DNA from: AP-15 sp035538335
GTDB taxonomy: Bacteria; Pseudomonadota; Alphaproteobacteria; ATCC43930; CGMCC-115725
Reading direction: 5' to 3'
DNA: 64,000 nt
Assembly: GCA_035538335.1 (NCBI GenBank)
Contig: DATLKN010000036.1
Coordinates: 19,329-83,328, forward strand
The notes beneath the pieces are model-generated. The model saw only the letters and a list, made by a program, of their open reading frames with translations, had not been told where the DNA came from and ran no database searches. Made by a program: the position numbers and the translations under genes. How positions within the stretch are numbered: the first letter of the stretch is position 1; every line of letters begins with the position of its first letter. Below, one piece after another: positions 25,964-35,784 of this stretch.

Positions 25964-27352
25964 TCACAGTGCCGGCCGCCGTTTCCGCCACTCCGTCGCT
26001 TCCTCGTAGGCGTGCGCGAGGCGCAGCACGGTCGCGTCCGCGAAGCGCTTGCCGACAATCTGGAACGACAGCGGCAGGCCGCCATCGGTAAAGCCGCAGC
26101 GCACCGACATCGCCGGGCTGCCGGTGACGTTGAACGGCATCGTCAGCAATGGCCGCTCGAAGGTCGCGAATTTGCCGACCGCCTCGATCGGCGGCGCCTC
26201 GGTCGGCGCGGCGGCGGTCATCACGAGGTCGAGGCCCGCCATTGCCCGGTCGAGTTCCTCGACGAGCTCGCGCCGGCGCCGCACCGCCTCGACGTAGTCG
26301 GCGGCGGTCAGGAGGCCGGCGAGCGCCATGCGGTCGCGGAAGATCTCGCCGTAATCGGTGAAGCGGCGGCGCAGGTTTTCTTCGTGGATCGCGTAAGCCT
26401 CGGCCAGCATGATCGTGACGCCGCAGGCGACCCAGTCGGCGAGCGGCGACAATCTCACTTCCGAGACGGTGCAGCCCAATCCTTCGAGGGTCTTCGCCGC
26501 GCTCTCGATCGCGCCCTTCACCGCGGCGTTCGCCTCGTTGTCCGCCTCGTAGAAATGCCGCACGAGCCCGATCTTGAGCCCCTTGGCGCCGCCCTTCAGC
26601 GCCGCCCGGTAATCCGGGATCGGATGGTTCGCGCTCGCCGGGTCGGCCGGATCGTGGCCGGCCATCGCCTGCAACAGGATTGCGCAATCCTCCGCCGTCC
26701 ACGCGAGCGGCCCCGCATGGTCGAGCGAGAAGGCGAGCGGCAGGATGCCCATCCGGCTGATGAGCCCGTAGGTCGGCTTCAACCCGGCGAGCCCGCAATA
26801 GGCGGCGGGGCCGCGGATCGAGCCGCCGGTGTCGCTGCCGGTGCCGCCGAGCACCAGCCCCGCCGCCACCGCTGCGCCGGTGCCGCTCGATGAGCCGCCG
26901 GTGAAGCGGCTCGTATCCCAGGGGTTGCGCGCCGGCGGCCAGGGGACGTCGAAGGAGGGCCCGCCGAGGGCGAATTCATGCGTCGCGAGCTTGCCGACGA
27001 CGATCGCCCCGGCAGCTTTCAGCCGCGCGACCGAGAAGGCGTCCTGCCGCGGCACGTGGTCCTGCATGACCTTGGAATGCCCGGTCGTCGCGACGCCCGC
27101 GGTCTCGTAAATGTCCTTGAGCCCGATCGGAATGCCGTGCAGCGGCCCGCGATAATGCCCGGCGGCGATCTCCGCCTCGGCCTGCCGCGCGGCGGCGCGC
27201 GCCTCCTCGGCGAGCACCCGGATGAAGCTGTTGAGCCTGCCGTCGAACTTCGCGATGCGCTCGAGCCGGCTCTCGGTCAGCTCTACCGGCGACAGCTCGC
27301 GCTTTTCGATGAGCCGACCCGCCTCCGCGACCGTCAGGTAATCGGGGACCAT
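25964..27352 (-). CDS. Amidase signature family hydrolase
   Basis: A 462-residue amidase. The Ser-Ser-Lys triad is visible: Lys79 in IPIGLKD, the cis-serine in GGSSSGTGA (~152-160) and the nucleophile Ser178 in GSDTGGSIRGPA. The protein resembles AtzE-like and GatA-like amidases. The small gene immediately upstream (3-bp gap) has the size and character of the GatC/AtzG partners that bind such enzymes, which favours a small-molecule amide such as carboxybiuret over the tRNA-linked role; no GatB gene is near. The substrate is inference only. Confidence 0.9.
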   Translation of the reverse strand: MVPDYLTVAEAGRLIEKRELSPVELTESRLERIAKFDGRLNSFIRVLAEEARAAARQAEAEIAAGHYRGPLHGIPIGLKDIYETAGVATTGHSKVMQDHVPRQDAFSVARLKAAGAIVVGKLATHEFALGGPSFDVPWPPARNPWDTSRFTGGSSSGTGAAVAAGLVLGGTGSDTGGSIRGPAAYCGLAGLKPTYGLISRMGILPLAFSLDHAGPLAWTAEDCAILLQAMAGHDPADPASANHPIPDYRAALKGGAKGLKIGLVRHFYEADNEANAAVKGAIESAAKTLEGLGCTVSEVRLSPLADWVACGVTIMLAEAYAIHEENLRRRFTDYGEIFRDRMALAGLLTAADYVEAVRRRRELVEELDRAMAGLDLVMTAAAPTEAPPIEAVGKFATFERPLLTMPFNVTGSPAMSVRCGFTDGGLPLSFQIVGKRFADATVLRLAHAYEEATEWRKRRPAL

Positions 27353-27355
27353 CGC

Positions 27356-27538
27356 TCAGCCCTCCGGAAACCGCACGACATGCGCAGGCTCGGCGGCGAC
27401 GTTGCGCCCGCCCGCAGGGCGCAGCCGCGACGTCATCTCCTCGATCAGATGCGCGGCGGCGGCGATCTCGTCGCGCTCGCGCTCGGGCACTTCCAGCCCC
27501 AGCCGCGCCAGCCTCCGGTCGAGTTCGTTGCGCGTCAT
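27356..27538 (-). CDS. Small GatC/AtzG-like amidase partner (DUF4089-type)
   Basis: A 60-residue helical protein (TRNELDRRLARLGLEVPERERDEIAAAAHLIEE split here as seen in the frame) ending in RNVAAEPAHVVRFPEG. Size, helical start, and a P-A-x-V-x-R-F tail agree with the small subunit that wraps AtzE-type amidases (AtzG) and with DUF4089. The ATG at 27538 lies 8 bp after AGGGAG; the ATG at 27544 is almost on top of that site and less likely. It is sandwiched between the SDR and amidase genes. Confidence 0.7.
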   Translation of the reverse strand: MTRNELDRRLARLGLEVPERERDEIAAAAHLIEEMTSRLRPAGGRNVAAEPAHVVRFPEG

Positions 27539-27549
27539 CGGCATTCTCC

Positions 27550-28293
27550 CTATTGCGCGATGAAGCCGCCGTCGATCACCAGCTCCGTGCCGGTGACGAA
27601 GGAGGCTTCCTCAGAAGCGAGGAACAGCACGCCATAGGCGACCTCGATCGGCTCGCCCAATCGGCGCAGCGGCGTCATCTCGATTTTGTCGGCGCGCTCG
27701 TTGGCGTTGGTGGCGTTCAGCATCGGCGGCATGTAGCCGGGATGCACCGAGTTGACGCGCACCCCCATCGGGCCGTAGCGCACCGCCGCTGCCTTCGTAT
27801 AGATGCGCACCGCGCCTTTCGAGGCGGCGTAGCCCGGATGCCCGCCGGCGCTGCCGACAAACCCCATGATCGAACTGATGTTGACGATCGCGCCGCCGCC
27901 GGTCTTCGCCATCGCTTCGGCGGCAAGCTTGGTGCCGAGAAAGACGCTCGTCTGGTTGACCGCGATGATCCGCTCCCAGCCAGCGAGCGCGTCGTGGTCG
28001 CCGACCGCGCTGCCGGAGATCCCGGCGTTGTTGACGAGGATGTCGAGCCGGCCGTGGCGCGCGACGGTAGCACCGATCAGCTCGACCCACTGCGGCTCCT
28101 GCGTCACGTCGATCGCAGCGGCCCAAGCCTCGCCGCCGGCGGCGCGGATCGCGGCGGCGACGCGCTCGGCCTCGTGCCCCAGGATGTCGGCGGCGACGAC
28201 CCGGGCGCCTTCCGTCGCGAACAGCCGCGCCTCCGCCTCGCCCATGCCGTGCCCGGCGCCGGTGACGATCGCGACCTTGTCTTTGAGACGCAT
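27550..28293 (-). CDS. Short-chain dehydrogenase/reductase
   Basis: A 247-residue classical SDR. It shows the NAD-binding TGAGHGMGEA (~11-20), NNAG (~88-91), a catalytic serine in VNISSIMG, YAASKGA with the Tyr/Lys pair, and the closing SFVTGTELVIDGGF. An aspartate at the end of strand 2 (VVAADILG) suggests NAD preference. It is first in a three-gene unit with the GatC-like protein and the amidase, so probably oxidises an alcohol or hydroxy acid in the same pathway. Confidence 0.92.
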   Translation of the reverse strand: MRLKDKVAIVTGAGHGMGEAEARLFATEGARVVAADILGHEAERVAAAIRAAGGEAWAAAIDVTQEPQWVELIGATVARHGRLDILVNNAGISGSAVGDHDALAGWERIIAVNQTSVFLGTKLAAEAMAKTGGGAIVNISSIMGFVGSAGGHPGYAASKGAVRIYTKAAAVRYGPMGVRVNSVHPGYMPPMLNATNANERADKIEMTPLRRLGEPIEVAYGVLFLASEEASFVTGTELVIDGGFIAQ

Positions 28294-28380
28294 GGCGGCT
28301 CCTCGCGGCTGGTCGGGGACAGTACCCCGACAATAGCCGTTCGGAGCCGGCCTCGCTATCCGCGCGAGGCTACGCCGCCG

Positions 28381-28812
28381 TCATTTGCAGCAGGCGCAGG
28401 TGCAGGGCGGGGCCGCGACCGGATGCACCGGGTGATAGGCGACATGCGCCGGGGCGGCGTAGGCGGCGGGGTAGGGCCGCAAATAGGGATGCCACCACCA
28501 CGCCGCGCCCCACCACCAGCGGTGCGGCCACCACCAGCGCCAGCCCCAGCCGCCGTGCCACCACCAGCCGCCGCGCCATCCCCCGAAGCGGCCGCCGAAA
28601 CGGCCGCCGAAACGGCCGACGCCGACGAAACGGTGGCCGCGGAAGACTCCGTGCCGAAAGGCGAAACGATGGCCGACGAACCGGTGGTGCACATGGCCGA
28701 CGAAATGGCCGTGACCGCCCCAGGGATGGACGCGGGCTTGCGCGGTGCCGGCGGGCGGCATGAGGAATGCGGCCAGAAGGAGCGCCGCAGCGATCAGGAG
28801 CTTTCTCGGCAT
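28381..28812 (-). CDS. Exported His/Trp/Gly/Arg-rich protein with Cys-rich tail
   Basis: A 143-residue protein with a signal peptide (MPRKLLIAAALLLAAFLMPPAGTAQA). The mature part is extremely biased: HGHFVGHVHHRFVGHRFAF, then GRFGGRFGGRFGG, a Trp/Gly/Arg block with WWW runs, and a Tyr/Pro/His section that ends CTCACCK. Many exported Gly/His-rich proteins of this kind occur in rhizobia and relatives, without a known function. The histidines and the terminal cysteine cluster suggest metal binding. The GTP-like upstream start at 28872 is not needed, since the ATG at 28812 opens the signal peptide. Confidence 0.72.
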   Translation of the reverse strand: MPRKLLIAAALLLAAFLMPPAGTAQARVHPWGGHGHFVGHVHHRFVGHRFAFRHGVFRGHRFVGVGRFGGRFGGRFGGWRGGWWWHGGWGWRWWWPHRWWWGAAWWWHPYLRPYPAAYAAPAHVAYHPVHPVAAPPCTCACCK

Positions 28813-29014
28813 CGAGACCTCCGAAATTGACGGGAGGGGCCCGGCCGGCCCGCGACTCCCGAACATCGACAACGCGTGATAGGCGAATTTCGTTCAGGCC
28901 ATGCCCGCGGCGGCGGTGACTTTTTAATGTCCCGCCGCCGGGCCGGCCTTCCGCAACAGCCGTTTGACGAGGGAGGCCTTGCCGCATAGCCTCATCTTTC
29001 GGGAGGTAAGCGCC

Positions 29015-29860
29015 ATGCAGTTGTCGCCGCCGCAGCTCCGGCAATTCGCCGACGAAGGATACCTGTTCCTGCCCCAATGCTTCTCCGAGGGAGAGGTCGC
29101 GGTCTTGCGCGAGGAGGCCGAGCGCATCTATGCCACCGACCGTCGGGAGGTCTGGCGCGAGAAAACGGGGGCGCCGCGCACCGCCTTCGCCGCGCACACC
29201 TACAACGAGGCCTTTCGCCTGTTGGGGCATCATCCGCGCCTGATCCGCCCGGTCGAGCAGGTGTTCGGCGAACCGCTCTACATGCACCAGTACAAGATCA
29301 ACGCCAAGGCCGCCTTCGAGGGCGATGTGTGGCAATGGCACCAGGATTACGGCACCTGGGCGCGCGACGACGGGATGCCGCAGCCGCGCGCCATGAACAT
29401 CGCCGTCTTCATGGACGAGGTGATGCCGATCAACGGCCCCCTGATGCTGATCCCGCGGAGCCACAAGCACGGCGTTCTCGCGGCCGGGCATGACGAGGAG
29501 ACGACCTCCTACCCGCTGTGGACGCTCGACAAGGAGACCGTGACCCGGCTCGTCGGTGAAGGCGGCATCGTCGCGCCGACCGGCAAGCCGGGCTGCGTCC
29601 TGATGTTCCACGGCAACCTCGTGCATGGCTCGGCGCCGAACATCACCCCATATCCGCGGCGCATCGTGTACCTGACCCTCTGCGCCGTCTCGAACTACAT
29701 CAGGAAGCCGACCCGGCCCGAATGGATCGCGCATCGCGACTTCGCGCCGATCGCGCCGGTCGCCGACGACGCGCTCCTCAAATACGCAGAGGCCCATCCC
29801 GTCTTGAACCCTCCCCCGCAGGCGGGGGAGGGCAGGGTGGGGGCGGCGGCCGCCGAGTAG
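29015..29860 (+). CDS. Phytanoyl-CoA dioxygenase family protein
   Basis: A 281-residue Fe(II)/2-oxoglutarate dioxygenase of the PhyH/EctD clan. WQWHQDYGTW gives the H-x-D pair (His109, Asp111), and FHGNLVHGSAPN the third iron ligand (His204), followed by the 2-oxoglutarate arginine in PRRIVYLTL. ATG 29015 follows GGGAGG. The last 17 residues (NPPPQAGEGRVGAAAAE) are encoded by a REP-like palindrome, so the original C terminus has been replaced or extended. It probably forms an operon with the dehydrogenase 5 bp downstream. Confidence 0.9.
   Translation: MQLSPPQLRQFADEGYLFLPQCFSEGEVAVLREEAERIYATDRREVWREKTGAPRTAFAAHTYNEAFRLLGHHPRLIRPVEQVFGEPLYMHQYKINAKAAFEGDVWQWHQDYGTWARDDGMPQPRAMNIAVFMDEVMPINGPLMLIPRSHKHGVLAAGHDEETTSYPLWTLDKETVTRLVGEGGIVAPTGKPGCVLMFHGNLVHGSAPNITPYPRRIVYLTLCAVSNYIRKPTRPEWIAHRDFAPIAPVADDALLKYAEAHPVLNPPPQAGEGRVGAAAAE
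29809..29846. repeat. REP-like palindrome inside a coding region
   Basis: CTCCCCCGC (29811-29819), AG, GCGGGGGAG (29822-29830), followed by GGCAGGGTGGGGG. It is the same element as at 12361-12396 and is translated as the C-terminal tail of the dioxygenase. Confidence 0.75.
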
Positions 29861-29865
29861 CGCGC

Positions 29866-31191
29866 ATGAGCCTCTACCATCTCGCGCGCGAGCGCGCCGC
29901 CGAGGGCCGGCCGGTCAAGGTCGGGTTGATCGGCGCCGGCAAGTTCGGCTCGATGTTCCTGAACCAGGCGCCGACGATGCCGGGCGTCGAAATCGCGGTC
30001 ATCGGCGATCTCGATCCCGAGCGGGCGCGCCGCGCCTGCCGCACCGTCGGCTGGGACGCCGCCCGCATCGCGCGCACCCGCTTCCTCGCCTCGGGCGCCG
30101 AAGTCTGCGCCGACCCGCGGGTCGATGTCGTCGTCGAGGCGACCGGCAGCCCCTTCGCCGGCGTCGCGCATGCGCGCGCTGCGATCGAAGGGAAGAAGCA
30201 CATCGTCATGGTCAATGTCGAAGCAGACGTGCTGGCGGGGCCGCTTCTCGCCGAGGAGGCGCGCGCCGCGGGCGTCGTCTATTCGCTCGCCTATGGCGAC
30301 CAGCCGGCCTTGACCTGCGAACTCGTCGACTGGGCGCGCGCTATCGGCTTCGAAGTCGTCGCGGCGGGGAAGGGGACGAAGTACCTGCCGGCCTACCACG
30401 CCGTGACGCCGGCCGATGTCTGGCGGCATTACGGCCTCTCGCCGGAAGAGGCCGAGCGCGGCGGCATGAACAGCCAGATGTTCAACTCCTTTCTCGACGG
30501 CACCAAATCGGCGACCGAGATGGCGGCGATCGCCAATGCCAGCGGCCTTGGCGTGCCCCATGACGGCCTGCAATTCCCGCCCTGCGGCGTCGACGACCTG
30601 CCGCAAATCCTGCGCGGGCAAGAGGCGGGCGGCGTCCTCGAAAAGGACGGCATGGTCGAGGTCGTCTCCTCGCTCGAGCGCGACGAGCGGCCGGTCTTCC
30701 GCGATCTGCGCTGGGGCGTCTATGTCGTCCTCAAGGCGCCGAACGATTATGCCCGCGCCTGCTTCCGGGAATACGGCCTCAAGACCGATCGCTCCGGCTG
30801 GTACGCGGCGATGTACAAGCCTTACCACCTGATCGGCCTCGAACTCGGAATCTCGGTCTTGTCGGCGGCCTTGCGCCAAGAGCCGACGGGGCAGGCGACC
30901 GGCTTCCGCGGCGATGTCGTCGCTGTCGCGAAGCGCGCGCTGAAAGCCGGCGAAACCCTCGACGGCGAGGGCGGCTTCACGGTCTGGGGGAAGCTCGTGC
31001 CGGCCGAGCGAAGCCTCGCCGCGGGCGCATTGCCGATCGGCCTCGCGCACAAGGTGCCGCTGTTACGCGATATCGCCGAGGGCGAGATCGTGCGCTTCGC
31101 CGATGTGAAGCTGCCCGACGGCGAGGCAGTGCGCGCCCGCCGCGAGATGGAGCGCCGCTTCGCCCCGCACAGGGCCGCGGCGGCGGAGTAG
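29866..31191 (+). CDS. NAD(P)-dependent dehydrogenase with C-terminal SAF domain
   Basis: A 441-residue protein. Residues ~18-130 form a Rossmann domain (VKVGLIGAGKFGSMFLNQ; VVVEATGSP), the middle is homoserine-dehydrogenase-like with GKGTKYLPAYHA and NSQMFNSFLDGTKSATEMAAIANA, and the end (~345-430) carries an SAF/FlgA-like module (AVAKRALKAGETLDGEGG ... PLLRDIAEGEIVRFADV). Relatives are often misnamed flagellar FlgA-like proteins; several are sugar-acid or branched-sugar dehydrogenases. ATG 29866 lies just after the dioxygenase stop. The substrate is unknown. Confidence 0.85.
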   Translation: MSLYHLARERAAEGRPVKVGLIGAGKFGSMFLNQAPTMPGVEIAVIGDLDPERARRACRTVGWDAARIARTRFLASGAEVCADPRVDVVVEATGSPFAGVAHARAAIEGKKHIVMVNVEADVLAGPLLAEEARAAGVVYSLAYGDQPALTCELVDWARAIGFEVVAAGKGTKYLPAYHAVTPADVWRHYGLSPEEAERGGMNSQMFNSFLDGTKSATEMAAIANASGLGVPHDGLQFPPCGVDDLPQILRGQEAGGVLEKDGMVEVVSSLERDERPVFRDLRWGVYVVLKAPNDYARACFREYGLKTDRSGWYAAMYKPYHLIGLELGISVLSAALRQEPTGQATGFRGDVVAVAKRALKAGETLDGEGGFTVWGKLVPAERSLAAGALPIGLAHKVPLLRDIAEGEIVRFADVKLPDGEAVRARREMERRFAPHRAAAAE

Positions 31192-31364
31192 CGCCTCATC
31201 TGAAATAAGGGCAGTGCCGCCATTTAATTCCCGTTTTCGTGAATCGCCGATACGGTCGGCCGCATCGGAACGACGCCTTTGCGCCGAAAGCGGTCGGTCG
31301 TGCCAGTGTGCCGAGATTGGTTGCTGTTGGGTTCACCAAGCCGATCTGCCCGGCAACCGGCCGC

Positions 31365-32423
31365 TCACGCATCCGGCAGTGTGAAGATGGCGCAGGGCGC
31401 CGCGATGCCGCGCAGCACGTACTCGCCCAGCGGCACCAACGGCGTGGCGGTCTCGGCGGCGACCGCGCCCGAGATTAGTACCGATCGGCCGAGCGGCCGG
31501 CACAGCCCCTCCAGCCGGCTGACCAGGTTGACCGCGGGGCCGATGGCGGTGAAGTCCAGCCGGTCGGCCGAGCCGATATTGCCCCACAATATCTCGCCGA
31601 GATGCAGCGCCGCGCCGAAGGGCAGCGGCGGCAGCCCCTGCGCCTGCCGCACCGCATCGAGATGAGCCATGCCGGCGCGGGCGGCGGCGACCGCGCGCAG
31701 CGCCGCCTCGCAGGCCTCGGCCGGCGCGCCGGTGACCGGGAAGATCGCCAGCACGCCGTCGCCGATGAACTTCAGCACCTCGCCGCCGAAGGCGTGCACC
31801 GCCCCGGCGACGCGGTCGAACCAGGCGTCGAGGATGGAGATCATCACCGCGGGTTCCGTCGCCTCGGACAGGGCGGTGAAGTCGCGCAGATCGGCAGACA
31901 GCAGCGCGGCGCGGATCGTTTCCCCGGTGCCGCGGCGCGGCGCGCCGGACTGCACCCGGACGGCACTGCGCCGGCCGAGATAGGCCTCGAGCAGCGCCGC
32001 CGCCGCCGCCCGCGCGGCCAGGGCGGCTAGAGGCGCCGCGCCGAAGCGCGCGGCCTGGCGCAGCCGGTCAGCTTCGGCGGGGTCGAACGGCCGGGTCCCG
32101 GCCCAGCCCAGCACCGGACTGTCCGGCGCCGGGCCGACCCTGTCCTCCTCCACCGGGCCAAGTCCGGCCAGCCAGTCGCGTCCGGCCTGGCTGAGCGGCC
32201 CGAAGCTGAAGCCCAGCGCCTCGATCACCGCTCCGGTTTTCGCCCGCCACATCCAGGTGCGGCGGGCGATGATCGGATGCGGCACCGCGAGCGTCAGGGC
32301 GCCGCCGGCCAGCGGCAGGCCGTCGGCCAGCAGGCGTCCGCCGAGTTCGGCCAGGAACCGGTCAGGGCTGGGCGAGGCGCTGGCCTCGTCCACGAGCCAG
32401 GCGAGGGGCGCGGGCAGATCCAT
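31365..32423 (-). CDS. Class III adenylate/guanylate cyclase
   Basis: A 352-residue protein. The C-terminal ~175 residues form a class III cyclase catalytic domain: LLSADLRDFTALSE (first metal aspartate), GGEVLKFIGDGVLAIFP (second metal aspartate), GNIGSADRLDFTAIGPAVNLVSRLE (the transition-state Asn/Arg pair). The first ~170 residues are an Ala-rich, non-membrane segment without a known domain and may be a cytosolic sensor. An ATG at 32423 is used; the frame also allows TTG at 32429. It is divergent from the SRPBCC gene. Confidence 0.9.
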   Translation of the reverse strand: MDLPAPLAWLVDEASASPSPDRFLAELGGRLLADGLPLAGGALTLAVPHPIIARRTWMWRAKTGAVIEALGFSFGPLSQAGRDWLAGLGPVEEDRVGPAPDSPVLGWAGTRPFDPAEADRLRQAARFGAAPLAALAARAAAAALLEAYLGRRSAVRVQSGAPRRGTGETIRAALLSADLRDFTALSEATEPAVMISILDAWFDRVAGAVHAFGGEVLKFIGDGVLAIFPVTGAPAEACEAALRAVAAARAGMAHLDAVRQAQGLPPLPFGAALHLGEILWGNIGSADRLDFTAIGPAVNLVSRLEGLCRPLGRSVLISGAVAAETATPLVPLGEYVLRGIAAPCAIFTLPDA

Positions 32424-32580
32424 GCGCAATCATGCCGCCACGGCCCCCGGCCTGTCATCCGCGCAGCGGCGATGGCGCAGCCCGCCCGGCCGTTCTATCC
32501 TCGGGGCAACGCCCAGATCCTGGCGCCGGTCGAGCCTCCGCCGCAGGCTGGGCAGACCATCGCAACCATGGGGGACACCG

Positions 32581-33036
32581 ATGCAAGAGGCCCTCTTCGT
32601 CCGCCGCGAGACGCACATCCCGGCGCCGCCCGCCGCGGTGTTCGCCCTCCTGACCGATCCGGAGAAGATCCTGCGCTGGATGGGAACGCAGGCGCAGGTC
32701 GAACCGCAGCCCGGCGGGCTCTATCTCGTTAACGTCACCGGGGCTCGCTTCGCCCGCGGCTCCTTCCGCGAGGTGGTGCCGGTGCATCGCCTGGCCTACA
32801 GCTTTGGCTGGGACGGCAGCGAGGCGGTGCCGCCGGGATCGAGCCTGGTCGAGATCGACCTGATCGAGCAGCCGGACGGAACGCTGCTGCGCCTGACCCA
32901 CAGCGGCCTGCCCGACGCCGAGCAATGCGCCGGCCATGCGGAAGGCTGGGCGCATTACCTCGGCCGGCTGGCCGAGGTTGCGGCCGGGCGCGACCCGGGC
33001 CCGGACCCCTGGCACGGCCGCACCGGCAGGGAGTGA
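32581..33036 (+). CDS. SRPBCC/AHSA1-type ligand-binding protein
   Basis: A 151-residue START-like protein: VRRETHIPAPPAAVFALLTDPEKILRWMG is the typical entry, FREVVPVHRLAYSFGWDG the middle strand and TLLRLTHSGLPD the penultimate strand, ending in the long C-terminal helix (HAEGWAHYLGRLAEVA). AHSA1 members bind hydrophobic ligands in a helix-grip fold. ATG 32581 follows GGGGGAC. These genes are often paired with an ArsR regulator, absent here. Confidence 0.88.
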   Translation: MQEALFVRRETHIPAPPAAVFALLTDPEKILRWMGTQAQVEPQPGGLYLVNVTGARFARGSFREVVPVHRLAYSFGWDGSEAVPPGSSLVEIDLIEQPDGTLLRLTHSGLPDAEQCAGHAEGWAHYLGRLAEVAAGRDPGPDPWHGRTGRE

Positions 33037-33173
33037 CTGCTTTCCGCTCTCGATACCGCCGCGCTTGGGCCTTTGGACCGTCGGGTGCGTCGAACCCGTC
33101 GGATGCGTCATCAGCGCCGATTGCGGTCGTCGGCCTCCTATCGATGGGTATCAGGATGGGTCGACCGGGGAGG

Positions 33174-35345
<2,172 letters not shown>

Positions 35346-35784
35346 GGTTCACTCCGATGTTTTCCGCAATTACGGGTTCGCAGCTCAACCGGGGTCCCGG
35401 CATCGGCCGCTCGCTACAACAGCCGGCCGAGGCCCCTCGACGGCAAACGCCCGCCGACGCCGGCGATATGGGGCGCCGCCCTGCCTTGTCAAGAATTAGA
35501 ATTATTACATATCGAATTCGCCGCCGGGGCGAACCTCGGCGATGATGCGTGCGCCTGATCTCGGCCCTGGCCGATGGCTGCGCCTTGAAAGGGACAAAAC
35601 AAGAACATATATCCGCCGGTCCCGCGCCGCACATGCTGGCTGCGAACCCCACCGATGCCGGAAGCTGCTGCCGACCCGCCTATTTCGCCCTGTTATTCTC
35701 CTGTTTCCGAAATAGGAATCCAGGAATATTAATGGCTTGGTCCTGATCTCTTTTTTCCTCGCGCGCGAGGCCGAACGCAGCGGC
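35346..35784. other. Gene-free interval upstream of katG
   Basis: About 440 bp between the katG start and the end of the acyl-CoA synthetase. Its right part is the interspersed repeat (35588-35752). The left part (35346-35585) should hold the katG promoter, transcribed leftward, but I see no clear -35/-10 pair or OxyR-like dyad. No credible protein is encoded. Confidence 0.6.
35588..35752. repeat. Interspersed repeat, copy 2, with degenerate LexA-type box
   Basis: Homologous over its whole length to 9612-9770 on the same strand. The box reads GGAC-N7-GAAC (35592-35606), one base off the LexA consensus. The later blocks CTGTTTCCGAAATAGGAATC, CAGGAAT and TTGGTCCTGATCT are well kept. Both copies lie between the 3' end of one leftward gene and the 5' side of the next. 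No transposase or terminal inverted repeats are seen. Confidence 0.7.

Noticed and set aside
28384..28830. Plus-strand frame with EAAAETAAETADADETVAA-like low complexity
   Set aside because: It is the complement of the His/Trp-rich exported protein, whose signal peptide shows which strand is real.
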